Source: an uncultured Christensenellaceae bacterium
GTDB lineage: Bacteria; Bacillota; Clostridia; Christensenellales; Borkfalkiaceae
Assembly: GCA_910588645.1 (NCBI GenBank)
Contig: CAJUOY010000021.1
Coordinates: forward strand, 1 to 21,735
Length of the DNA: 21,735 nucleotides
Direction: 5' to 3'
Shown: piece by piece, positions 1 to 6,800 of the stretch
Position numbering within the stretch: the first letter of the stretch is position 1
How the letters are laid out: each line of letters begins with the position of its first letter
Translations under genes and position numbers: made by a program
Notes under the pieces: model-generated
Database searches by the model: none
Told to the model about the DNA's origin: nothing
Seen by the model: only the letters and a program-made list of their open reading frames with translations

Positions 1-1024
1 GCTGAGGAAGCATCCAGAACGCGGGCCACATACCGTTGCCGGTAGGCGTTTTCATCTTTGCTTCAAAGTAACCGAACGTCCAACTCGCCTTATCGCGCGT
101 TACTATTCTTCCCGACGAATAAGGTCTGTCGCCCGTCTGTTTTCTCGAAGCGGTTATTTTAAGCGCGCCGTTTTCAACCGCGACGGCGTCCTTTGTGTAA
201 TATTGAAGTTCGTTATTGCCCCAGTATGCGGGACCGTTTGAATTACCGTAACTGTCCTGCGTGCCGAGCTGGTAAGCCCACTTGGCTTCGTCGAGCGTAT
301 TTCCGTTAAACTCGTCGCGCCATACAAGGTTGTAACCGTCCTTGCTCGCATCCTCGTCGTTATCTCCTTCATCGCCGCCGACGGGGGGCTTATCGACAAC
401 CGTAACCGTACATTTTGCAGAAACCTTACCGGTGCTAGCCGTGATAACGGCGACGCCGGCCGTACGGGCCGTTACAACACCGTTGTTAACTAACGCTACG
501 GACGTATTTGACGACGACCAGGCAACCGCGCTTCCGAGAGAGGAAACCGCCTTAAACGTTGCCGTCTCACCCACCGTAAGCTTTACTGAATCGAGGTAAA
601 GTGTAAAAATTTCGGGATCGGCGGGTTGTTCGGGTTCCGAAGGCACGTCGGGAACGTCGGGCTTATCGGGATCTTCGGGTTCCGACTGTGTTTCCTTGAC
701 GACTATGGTACATGACGCCATTGCGGAAGAAGATACCGCGGTGATCAGCGACTCACCTGCGGAAACGCCCGTAACGGTTCCTTCGCCGTCAACCGTTGCA
801 ACTTCCTCCGATTCGGACACCCAGCTTATCTCCTTATCGTCGGTAGAAACTGCTTGAAGCTTTACGCTTTGACCTTTTTCGATCTCTATACGGCTTTGAG
901 AAATGTAGACCGCAGGTTCCTGAGATACGCCAAAAAGGCCGCACCCGCTGAATGTAAGTACAAGTGCCGCCGTAAGAAAAACAACTATTAAGTTCTTTAT
1001 AATTTTTGATTTAATATTTAACAT
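1..1024 (-). CDS. Secreted lipoprotein with two Ig-like (BIG_2) domains and a GH16 beta-glucanase domain, C-terminally truncated by window edge
   Basis: The minus frame stays open from an ATG at 1024 to base 1 (341 codons, no stop), so the C-terminus lies outside the window. A hydrophobic signal ends in FSGC (Cys28), a lipobox, so the product should be lipid-anchored outside the membrane. Residues about 38-110 and 138-210 are two bacterial Ig-like domains (patterns like ISWVSESEEVATVDGEGTVTG and VAWSSSNTSVALVNNGVVT) joined by a Pro/Glu/Asp-rich linker. From about residue 231 it matches the start of GH16: LVWRDEFNGNTLDEAKW, WGNNELQYYT, SGRIVTRDK, GYFEAKMKTPTGNGMWPAFWMLP. Family 16 members of this kind are laminarinases/lichenases that cut beta-1,3(4)-glucans; the catalytic ExDxxE motif would follow just beyond base 1, so activity cannot be judged. 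An in-frame ATG at 1036 is an alternative start; neither has a clear Shine-Dalgarno. GH16 assignment is firm, substrate is inference. Confidence 0.9.
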   Translation of the reverse strand, partial: MLNIKSKIIKNLIVVFLTAALVLTFSGCGLFGVSQEPAVYISQSRIEIEKGQSVKLQAVSTDDKEISWVSESEEVATVDGEGTVTGVSAGESLITAVSSSAMASCTIVVKETQSEPEDPDKPDVPDVPSEPEQPADPEIFTLYLDSVKLTVGETATFKAVSSLGSAVAWSSSNTSVALVNNGVVTARTAGVAVITASTGKVSAKCTVTVVDKPPVGGDEGDNDEDASKDGYNLVWRDEFNGNTLDEAKWAYQLGTQDSYGNSNGPAYWGNNELQYYTKDAVAVENGALKITASRKQTGDRPYSSGRIVTRDKASWTFGYFEAKMKTPTGNGMWPAFWMLPQ

Positions 1025-1042
1025 ACAAACAATCATTGATTG

Positions 1043-1081
1043 TTATTGCTTGCGTGCAAGCAATAAAGGGATATCCCTTTA
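1043..1081 (-). promoter_or_regulatory. Overlapping palindromes in the 5' UTR of the GH16 lipoprotein
   Basis: Bases 1043-1066 are an inverted repeat with perfect 11-base arms (TTATTGCTTGC / GCAAGCAATAA) around GT. Bases 1064-1081 are a perfect 18-base palindrome centred on GGGATATCCC. A third, smaller one (AATCATTGATT, 1031-1041) overlaps the alternative ATG. All lie between the promoter and the start codon, so they can be protein-binding operators or consecutive mRNA hairpins. No normal Shine-Dalgarno is visible; the only AAAGGG is inside the second palindrome. Function is unknown. Confidence 0.6.
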
Positions 1082-1137
1082 ATTTTTTATTAAACTTTTA
1101 TTAAATTTTTATGATATTTTATATCACTTCTTGTAAC

Positions 1138-1166
1138 AGTATATCACTACAATTTTCACAATGCAA
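1138..1166 (-). promoter_or_regulatory. Sigma-A type promoter of the GH16 lipoprotein
   Basis: Read on the minus strand, TTGCAT (1166-1161) and TATACT (1143-1138) are separated by exactly 17 bases. Transcription would start near 1131, giving a leader of about 100 bases that contains the palindromes. The surrounding region 1082-1250 is very AT-rich and holds no gene. Confidence 0.65.
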
Positions 1167-1250
1167 CAATTTTTAAAAAATTTTTGATATTTTTTATCTA
1201 TATTAAGATTGCGTAAACGCGCAAAAATAATACGCTAGGAGAAAACAGGC

Positions 1251-4145
1251 TTACAAACTGAAATATTTTACGTATTCTTGGGGGATTAGTTTGACGTATC
1301 TTGAACATTCGCTCTCGCGGTTGTCCGTATTTAAAGCATAGGTCAAAATAAGTTTTTCCTTAGCTCTTGAAATAGCCACGTAAAACACACGCATCTCCTC
1401 GTCATCGTTGCCATTTTTTACTGCGGCATAGCTTGGAAAGTTAAAGTCGTCCGCGCCGGCTATAATTACTGTATTGAACTCGCATCCCTTTGACTGATGA
1501 ACTGTGATTATGGGAATTTTATCGAGCTTTTTAATGAGTATATCCATCTGACTGCCCGAAAGCGCAGCATCGTTTTTAAGGCTTCTTATGCCCGTAATCA
1601 CGCCGCACTGCTTTGTGTATGCGGATAAAATTTCTTTGAAATCTTCGACGGCTTCCCTTTCCGTCGCGCCCCTGTAAAAATCGAACAAATTGAAATTCTT
1701 AACGGCAAAATCCGTCGCCGTCAAGGCGCCGTCGCTTTCGAGAATGCTTTTAATACTAATATAATCTTTATAAAAACCGATAAATTTTGCGCGATACTTT
1801 TGTTTAAGTTTAATGCGGTCGGCGCGCGTGGGAACTATGTAATCCTTTAAAAGTCTGCTCAACACCGCGCAGGTTGCGTTGACGTCCGCAAATGCGTCAT
1901 GCGCCCGCTCGTTTACTATTCCGAATTTTTCGCACAGCGTTTCCAGCTTATAATTTTTTAGTCCATGGCAGAACATTTTGGCCAGCGCGAGGGTATCATA
2001 TTCTGCCGAAGCGGCTATTGAAGGAAGTCCTTCCTCCGCCAGCTGTCTTTCCACTACGGCGTGGTCAAACGCCGCGCTGTTGTGACCTATGAGCGCCGCG
2101 CCGGAGGCAAAGCGGGAAAATTTTATCAAAGCTTCCCTTGCGCTCACCGCGCCGTGCCCCTTTAAATACTCCAAAGAAAATCCGTGAGTTTTAAGCGCGC
2201 CTTCCGAAATTTCTTTTTTCGGAAGCACGAAACAGTTGAACTCTTCAAGTATTTTACCGTCCGCGTCCGCGCGTACCGCGGCTATCTGCACAATTTCGTC
2301 CGAGCCGACGTCCAGTCCCGTAGTCTCGGTATCGTAGACGACTATATTGCCCTTGGCTCCAGCTTCAATCAAAACGTCGAAGTTATCTTCCTTATTATAA
2401 CAGTCCTCTTCCAGAAAAGAAGAAACGGAAAGTCCGTATCTGCCCGCGCGCCGCAAAGCCGAAAGCGTGCCCACGCCCACTCCCTTGACGTGCCGTTCGC
2501 AAACGCGCTCCGCAGAGACGATGTCGCAGCAATCTGTCGCAAGCGACAAAATAGCCAACAGATCCTTTATAATCGGTTTTTTATAGAAACGCTGATCTTC
2601 GTCTACGGTAAAAAATCTTAACCGTTCATCTGGCGGATAACTGCGACCGAAAGACCTTAGCTTTTCACAGAGTTTAGCTATATAGCGGTTGGCGCGGGAC
2701 ATTATGCATACGCCCGAGGCCACAACTTCCGCGTGCTTTTTTAAATATTTGTATATAAAGGCGGCCTCGTCCCTTTCGGTTGAACATTCCACAACGCGTA
2801 TAGGATCTCCCTCGTTGCCATTGAACACGCGTATTTCCGGAGGGAAACATTCGCCGACAAGTTGCGGCAACGATTGACTAATATACCCGAACGCCGCGTT
2901 TGCAAGGGTTTTTGTGGAACGGTAATTTTCCGACAGCATATAAGTGCGCGCGTTGAAATTACTTTTAAAATCGCCTAAAATTTTAAACGGCTCCGAGCCA
3001 CGCCAACCATAAATGGTCTGCGATATGTCTCCGCACAGCATAACCCTGCCACCGAAAAGATTTTTCAATACCGAGTATTCGAGATCGCTGGTATCCTGCA
3101 TTTCGTCGACGATTATAAATTTGTACTTATTTTTCCACCTGTTTAAAACTTCCTTGTCCTTCAAAAGACGCTTTGCACCGATTATCAGGTCGTCGAAATC
3201 CAACTTGTCCGCGGATACAAGCTGCTTGTTGTATTGGCTTACCGTCGCCCCGCCGTATAGGGAAAAATCTTGTGAGAACTGCTCGTCCACTCCGTAACCG
3301 CCGTTTTTGCGGCAGGATAAGAGAGCTTCATATTTATCAAGCTTATCCGTCTTTAATCTTTCGATAGTAGCGCAAAAGCCCCTCTCTTCGTCGCCCGAAT
3401 ACAGTCCGTAAATTTCCCTGTGCCTTTTGACTTCGCTCACAAGATTGCGGAAGTGCTTCAAAGCATAATTAACGGGCTTTATGTACGAGCGGAAATCAAA
3501 CCCGCAATGCTCGCAAAAATTTGACTTTTCCTTCTGCCGTCTGCCGCAGTCGGGGCAGACAATGCGATAGGGCGGCGTCGCAGCTGACAATCTTTCCCCA
3601 TCGCTCTCCGTTAAAATTTTTCCTTCCGAATTGATAAAGATAGTTTTTCCGTCTTTTTCAACCCGACTGAAAAAGCCATCCGGATAGATATAAGTTACAT
3701 CCGTATTTGCAAGATTGTCCAAGCCGTCCAAAAAAGAGTTGTCCTTAATAAAATGCAAAAATTTTTTTGAAGTCAAAACTTCCGGAACGAGTTTTTGTAA
3801 AATTTCCTCCCCGTCAACCTCGTCAATTACCGCGGGACGGGAATACAACGAACCCGAACGTATCGCCTCTTCCGTGATCAAACTAAGACAAAAACCGTGA
3901 ATTGTTTTGACCGTGACTCCGCCGCATCCCGCAAAACGTTCTATATCTTCCGCTATTTCGCCGCACGCTTTTATGGTAAACGTCAGGCACAGTATTTCAT
4001 CGGGGCGGGCAAGTCCTTCCTTCAAAATTTTGCTGACCTTGTTTGCGACGGTAAACGTTTTGCCCGTACCCGCGCCCGCAAACAATATAATATTGTCTTT
4101 TGAATTATCTATGACGGCAAGCTGTTCGGAATTGGGTGTCGACAT
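1251..4145 (-). CDS. UvrD/PcrA-type helicase with inserted zinc ribbon and DEDDh 3'-5' exonuclease domain
   Basis: This 964-residue protein has all superfamily 1A helicase motifs in order: Q-motif NSEQLAVID (5-13), Walker A AGAGTGKT (23-30), Walker B VDEMQD (346-351), GDISQTIYGWRGS (372-384), ENYRST (406-411), TVHQSKG (881-887) and VAISRAKEKL (923-932). Two insertions stand out. A zinc ribbon with Cys197, Cys200, Cys211 and Cys214 lies between motifs Ia and II (1B region). A DnaQ-like exonuclease (about 600-770) lies within the 2B region: DTETTG (Asp605/Glu607), GHNSAAFD (Asp694) and HDAFADV (His749/Asp754), all four DEDDh acids and the His being present. It should therefore unwind DNA and degrade a 3' end in one polypeptide, probably in DNA repair. 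The start is supported by AAAGGAGG. It is monocistronic: own promoter and a terminator just upstream. The exact pathway is unknown. Confidence 0.9.
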   Translation of the reverse strand: MSTPNSEQLAVIDNSKDNIILFAGAGTGKTFTVANKVSKILKEGLARPDEILCLTFTIKACGEIAEDIERFAGCGGVTVKTIHGFCLSLITEEAIRSGSLYSRPAVIDEVDGEEILQKLVPEVLTSKKFLHFIKDNSFLDGLDNLANTDVTYIYPDGFFSRVEKDGKTIFINSEGKILTESDGERLSAATPPYRIVCPDCGRRQKEKSNFCEHCGFDFRSYIKPVNYALKHFRNLVSEVKRHREIYGLYSGDEERGFCATIERLKTDKLDKYEALLSCRKNGGYGVDEQFSQDFSLYGGATVSQYNKQLVSADKLDFDDLIIGAKRLLKDKEVLNRWKNKYKFIIVDEMQDTSDLEYSVLKNLFGGRVMLCGDISQTIYGWRGSEPFKILGDFKSNFNARTYMLSENYRSTKTLANAAFGYISQSLPQLVGECFPPEIRVFNGNEGDPIRVVECSTERDEAAFIYKYLKKHAEVVASGVCIMSRANRYIAKLCEKLRSFGRSYPPDERLRFFTVDEDQRFYKKPIIKDLLAILSLATDCCDIVSAERVCERHVKGVGVGTLSALRRAGRYGLSVSSFLEEDCYNKEDNFDVLIEAGAKGNIVVYDTETTGLDVGSDEIVQIAAVRADADGKILEEFNCFVLPKKEISEGALKTHGFSLEYLKGHGAVSAREALIKFSRFASGAALIGHNSAAFDHAVVERQLAEEGLPSIAASAEYDTLALAKMFCHGLKNYKLETLCEKFGIVNERAHDAFADVNATCAVLSRLLKDYIVPTRADRIKLKQKYRAKFIGFYKDYISIKSILESDGALTATDFAVKNFNLFDFYRGATEREAVEDFKEILSAYTKQCGVITGIRSLKNDAALSGSQMDILIKKLDKIPIITVHQSKGCEFNTVIIAGADDFNFPSYAAVKNGNDDEEMRVFYVAISRAKEKLILTYALNTDNRESECSRYVKLIPQEYVKYFSL

Positions 4146-4171
4146 TGTCCGCCTCCTTTATATTTATATAA

Positions 4172-4200
4172 ATTATATCATTTATACTTTCATATTTCAA
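4172..4200 (-). promoter_or_regulatory. Sigma-A promoter of the helicase-exonuclease gene
   Basis: Minus strand TTGAAA (4200-4195), 17-base spacer, TATAAT (4177-4172). It is followed by an AAAGGAGG ribosome binding site ending about 6 bases before the ATG at 4145. Confidence 0.7.
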
Positions 4201-4212
4201 TAATGAAAGAAC

Positions 4213-4242
4213 AAAAAAAGAGCCTGCCGCGCAGGCTCTTTT
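4213..4242 (-). terminator. Intrinsic terminator after the malic enzyme gene
   Basis: A 12-base-pair stem (core AGAGCCTGC / GCAGGCTCT) with loop CGC spans 4216-4242 and on the minus strand is followed by a run of T (complement of 4213-4219). It lies 26 bases past the malic enzyme stop. Confidence 0.85.
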
Positions 4243-4267
4243 ATCTTAGACTCAATACTTTTAAAGT

Positions 4268-5443
4268 TTATCTGATTTTTGCAACTCCCGTATCCCTCGC
4301 CGCTTTTGCAACCGCTCTTGCAACGCACTCGTGCGCGGTCTTGTCGTATGCGTAAGGTAAAATGTAATCGGGTGAAAGCTGTTGATCCGACACGCATGAA
4401 GCAATACCTTCGGCCGCCGCTATCATCATTTCTCGGTTTACGGTCGTAGCCCTTACGTCCAACGCGCCGCGGAACAGACCGGGGAATACCAAGACGTTGT
4501 TTATCTGATTGGGATGTTCGGACGAACCCGTACCTACTATGTACGCGCCCGCAGCCAACGCGTCCGCGCGCTGAATTTCCGGTATGGGATTTGCGCAGGT
4601 AAATACTATTGCCTTATCCGCCATAGAGGAAACCATATCTTTGGAAACGCAGTCGGGCGCGGAAACGCCGATAAATACGTCCGCTCCCTTCATAGCGTCC
4701 GAAAGCTTGCCTTTAATCCGCGATCTGTTGGTTACTTTCGAAATTTCCTCGTGAGCGCTGTTTAGTCCCTCGTCCCCTTGGCAAATAATTCCGAAGCGGT
4801 CGACCATCGTCACGTCCTTTACGCCGTACGCAAGTAGCATTTTGCCTATCGCTATGCCCGCGGCGCCCGCCCCGTTGATTACAACCTTTATATCTTCCTT
4901 GTTCTTTTTTACAAGTTTAAGGGAATTGATTAGCGCGGCAAGCGACACTACAGCCGTACCGTGCTGGTCGTCATGAAAAACGGGTATCCCGAGTCTTTCT
5001 TTTAAGGCGGTCTCGATACCGAAACAGCGTGGAGCCGAAATGTCCTCCAAATTTATTCCGCCGAACGAACCCGATATAATTTCTATTGTCTTTATAATTT
5101 CCTCGGGATCTTTGGTTTTAAGGCAAACGGGGAACGCGTCCACGTCCGCGTAAGCTTTGAACAGCGCGCACTTGCCCTCCATTACGGGCATACCCGCTTC
5201 CGGCCCGATATCACCCAGTCCGAGTATGGCGGTGCCGTCCGTTATGACAGCAACGGTATTCCAGCGGCGCGTGAGTTCGAAACTCTTTTCAATATCCTTT
5301 TGTATTGCAAGACAGGGCTCTGCTACGCCCGGCGTGTATGCAAGCGACAGTGCCTCGCGGCTGTCCGTAGGAACGCGGCACACCGTTTCGATTTTACCCT
5401 TCCACTCCCCGTGCTTTTTAAGCGACTCTTCTCTGTAATTCAT
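4268..5443 (-). CDS. Malic enzyme (malate dehydrogenase, oxaloacetate-decarboxylating), NAD-type
   Basis: Catalyses malate + NAD(P)+ to pyruvate + CO2 + NAD(P)H in the cytoplasm, linking C4 acids to pyruvate. The 391-residue length is that of the short bacterial form without the phosphotransacetylase-like C-terminal extension. Visible signatures are YTPGVAEPC (36-44, catalytic Tyr36), GDIGPEAGMPVMEGK (77-91, catalytic Lys91), NLEDISAPRCF (131-141) and FHDDQHGTA (156-164) for the metal site, and Rossmann GAGAAG (191-196). Asp215 at the end of the second Rossmann strand (TMVDRFG) favours NAD over NADP; that is inference. Near the end, HPNQINNVLVFPG is also typical. Own promoter, AGAGGA-like ribosome binding site and own terminator, so it is a single-gene unit divergent from the small HTH-like gene. 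Confidence 0.95.
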   Translation of the reverse strand: MNYREESLKKHGEWKGKIETVCRVPTDSREALSLAYTPGVAEPCLAIQKDIEKSFELTRRWNTVAVITDGTAILGLGDIGPEAGMPVMEGKCALFKAYADVDAFPVCLKTKDPEEIIKTIEIISGSFGGINLEDISAPRCFGIETALKERLGIPVFHDDQHGTAVVSLAALINSLKLVKKNKEDIKVVINGAGAAGIAIGKMLLAYGVKDVTMVDRFGIICQGDEGLNSAHEEISKVTNRSRIKGKLSDAMKGADVFIGVSAPDCVSKDMVSSMADKAIVFTCANPIPEIQRADALAAGAYIVGTGSSEHPNQINNVLVFPGLFRGALDVRATTVNREMMIAAAEGIASCVSDQQLSPDYILPYAYDKTAHECVARAVAKAARDTGVAKIR

Positions 5444-5471
5444 AAATTTATCCTCTGAATTTATCGTTTAT

Positions 5472-5500
5472 ATTATATACCCGAAAGTTAAAAAAGTAAA
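5472..5500 (-). promoter_or_regulatory. Sigma-A promoter of the malic enzyme gene
   Basis: Minus strand TTTACT (5500-5495), 17-base spacer, TATAAT (5477-5472), about 30 bases before the ATG at 5443. The -10 box is perfect, the -35 box is moderate. Confidence 0.6.
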
Positions 5501-5570
5501 ATGATAAAATACGGTTTACAAAATTATAATGTACAAACGCCTTATTTTTAAAATTCACGGCGTTTTTTTA

Positions 5571-5590
5571 TTATGTTAAATTTAACATAA
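5571..5590. promoter_or_regulatory. 20-base perfect palindrome, operator-like
   Basis: TTATGTTAAATTTAACATAA is identical on both strands, with symmetry ending exactly at these bases. It lies between the two divergent genes, about 70 bases from the malic enzyme -35 and 170 bases upstream of the HTH-like gene. It looks like a dimeric repressor site; the binding protein is unknown. Confidence 0.5.
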
Positions 5591-5684
5591 ATATGCGCGG
5601 CTATTTCAAAAGGACTTGGAGAGTATAAATCATTATAATGCCGAGGAAGTTCAAGGAACCGGAGCGCTCCTTATAACTATAAAG

Positions 5685-5718
5685 AGTTCTGCCACAGACG
5701 GGCAGAGCTATCTTTTTT
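5685..5718 (+). terminator. Intrinsic terminator in the leader of the HTH-like gene
   Basis: A 9-base-pair stem with one G-T wobble (5685-5693 with 5701-5709, loop ACAGACG) is followed by TCTTTTTT. It ends 43 bases before the ATG at 5762, so it is either an attenuator for that gene or the end of a small RNA of about 75 bases starting after the TATAAT at 5634. The preceding stretch can also fold small hairpins (GTTC/GAAC at about 5649-5659; GGAGCGCTCC at 5661-5670). Confidence 0.6.
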
Positions 5719-5761
5719 ATCGGCTTTATAATTTTATCTGACCAACTCCAGAGGAATTCTT

Positions 5762-6067
5762 ATGCCAAAGCTGAAAGAAAAAGAATCCGTAATTTTCGAT
5801 TTACTGGATAATTCGGACATAATTGCCTCCGCCGCGTTTGAAAAGTTATATGAAAGATTTTATGATGACGACGCTATGGGCGGTACGGCAAAATCGGTAT
5901 TGCTGAAAGCAATATACATAAACCGTTACGACGACAGCGCGTTGTGGAAACTTGCCGTCAAAGCAAACATATCCGACCGAACTTTATATCGTTACCGACA
6001 TATGTATATATTATGGTTTTACTATTATTACACGAAGCTATCTTCCGGCACGTTAGTTGCAGCTTAA
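5762..6067 (+). CDS. Small hypothetical protein with putative helix-turn-helix
   Basis: The only plus-strand gene I accept. It encodes 101 residues, has an AGAGGA ribosome binding site 6 bases before the ATG, and is enclosed by terminators on both sides. Residues about 60-80 (LWKLAVKANISDRTLYRYR) look like a helix-turn-helix of the kind in sigma region 4 or phage ArpU-like regulators. The first 45 residues are charged and likely helical; the end is Tyr-rich (WFYYYYTK). No family was recognised with confidence. The upstream palindrome and leader terminator suggest it is regulated, possibly by itself. It could also be a remnant of a longer prophage-type regulator. Confidence 0.55.
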   Translation: MPKLKEKESVIFDLLDNSDIIASAAFEKLYERFYDDDAMGGTAKSVLLKAIYINRYDDSALWKLAVKANISDRTLYRYRHMYILWFYYYYTKLSSGTLVAA

Positions 6068-6090
6068 CGGACAAAAGTTTCAAAAACATA

Positions 6091-6116
6091 AAAAGCGCGG
6101 TCGCTGCCGCGCTTTA
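6091..6116. terminator. Bidirectional intrinsic terminator between convergent genes
   Basis: The stem AAAGCGCGG / CCGCGCTTT (6092-6100 and 6107-6115) has loop TCGCTG. On the minus strand it is followed by a T run (complement of 6088-6094), on the plus strand by a T-rich stretch. It separates the HTH-like gene (plus, ends 6067) from the YdeI-like gene (minus, ends 6162). Confidence 0.8.
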
Positions 6117-6161
6117 TTTATTTTCCGAATGTTATTATAGTCTTTGCTTATTACTTACAGA

Positions 6162-6722
6162 CTACATAGGTTTAAGGTTTTTATTCAATCTGTCCACTAT
6201 CCAAGCAATGCGCTTTTTTCTGCCCGCGTCCGTCTTGGCGTCGAAATACGCCCGCGCGTAAGTTTTTTTTGAGGAAAGCGTCATATTGCAAAAATTTGCG
6301 TGCGCCTCGTCGTAATCTTTTAAAAGTTCTTCCAATACGGCCACTTCGTCCTCGCCCACGCGCATTAAATCGGGCGCGTCCCAAAGTCCGTTATTCTTAG
6401 CTTCCGCTATCTTAGCCCTTCCGCAGTCGGTCATAAGTCCCCTTTCTTCAAGACTTTTTACGATAGACTTATTTTTGTCCGACCATTTGCTGTTCGGCCT
6501 GCGCAACGAGAAATATTTTTTATAAGTATAGTCGTCTATTTTTTGCATTTGTCCGTCAATCCAGCCGAAGCAGAGAGCTTCTTCCAACGCCTCGTCCGCT
6601 TTGACCGTTTTAATACCGCCCGCCTTACCGAATTTAAGCCATACGCCCGCGCTCTTTAAACAATTAACTTCGAGCCAGCGTCTGAACTCCTTTCTGTCTG
6701 AAAACGTAAGCGTATCGGCCAT
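6162..6722 (-). CDS. YdeI/OmpD-associated family protein
   Basis: A 186-residue protein with the pattern of this family: F..R.EFRRWLE near the start, GVWLKFGKAG (26-35), ALCFGWIDGQ (49-58), the F/YSLRRPNSKWSDKN stretch (70-84), and a C-terminal segment rich in Lys/Arg (KKRIAWIVDRL) typical of the OmdA-like end. Members are small cytoplasmic proteins; some are called bacteriocin-protection or OmpD-associated proteins, but their biochemical role is not established, so no function is claimed. The start has an AAGGGGA ribosome binding site and a perfect-consensus promoter. It probably forms its own unit, though no terminator separates it from the MBOAT gene upstream. Confidence 0.85.
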   Translation of the reverse strand: MADTLTFSDRKEFRRWLEVNCLKSAGVWLKFGKAGGIKTVKADEALEEALCFGWIDGQMQKIDDYTYKKYFSLRRPNSKWSDKNKSIVKSLEERGLMTDCGRAKIAEAKNNGLWDAPDLMRVGEDEVAVLEELLKDYDEAHANFCNMTLSSKKTYARAYFDAKTDAGRKKRIAWIVDRLNKNLKPM

Positions 6723-6757
6723 AAAAAATCCCCTTGCACAAAATTTTTATCAAGACT

Positions 6758-6786
6758 ATTATAATTATCCAGCACGCGGTTGTCAA
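6758..6786 (-). promoter_or_regulatory. Perfect-consensus sigma-A promoter of the YdeI-like gene
   Basis: Minus strand TTGACA (6786-6781), 17-base spacer, TATAAT (6763-6758). Both boxes and the spacing are the textbook optimum, implying strong constitutive transcription unless a repressor acts. It lies in the 78-base gap after the MBOAT stop codon. Confidence 0.85.
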
Positions 6787-6800
6787 TGGCGTATTAAAAC

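Larger units (their letters stand above)
5444..5761. other. 318-base intergenic region between divergent genes
   Basis: It holds the malic enzyme promoter on the left. It then has an AACGCC...GGCGTT pair followed by seven T (about 5536-5569, weak plus-strand terminator with a long loop), a 20-base perfect palindrome (5571-5590), a plus-strand TATAAT at 5634-5639 without a good -35, and a plus-strand hairpin terminator (5685-5718) just before the ribosome binding site of the next gene. I recognise no known riboswitch, T-box or tRNA here. Confidence 0.6.

Noticed and set aside
1200..1250. Terminator for the helicase gene (TTGCG...CGCAA hairpin)
   Set aside because: The stem is only 5 pairs and no T run follows on the minus strand, so it is not supported.
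5590..5720. Known riboswitch or T-box in the leader of the HTH-like gene
   Set aside because: No T-box GGUGGNACCGCG-like sequence and no core I recognise from guanidine, fluoride, preQ1 or SAM classes; left as unidentified leader.
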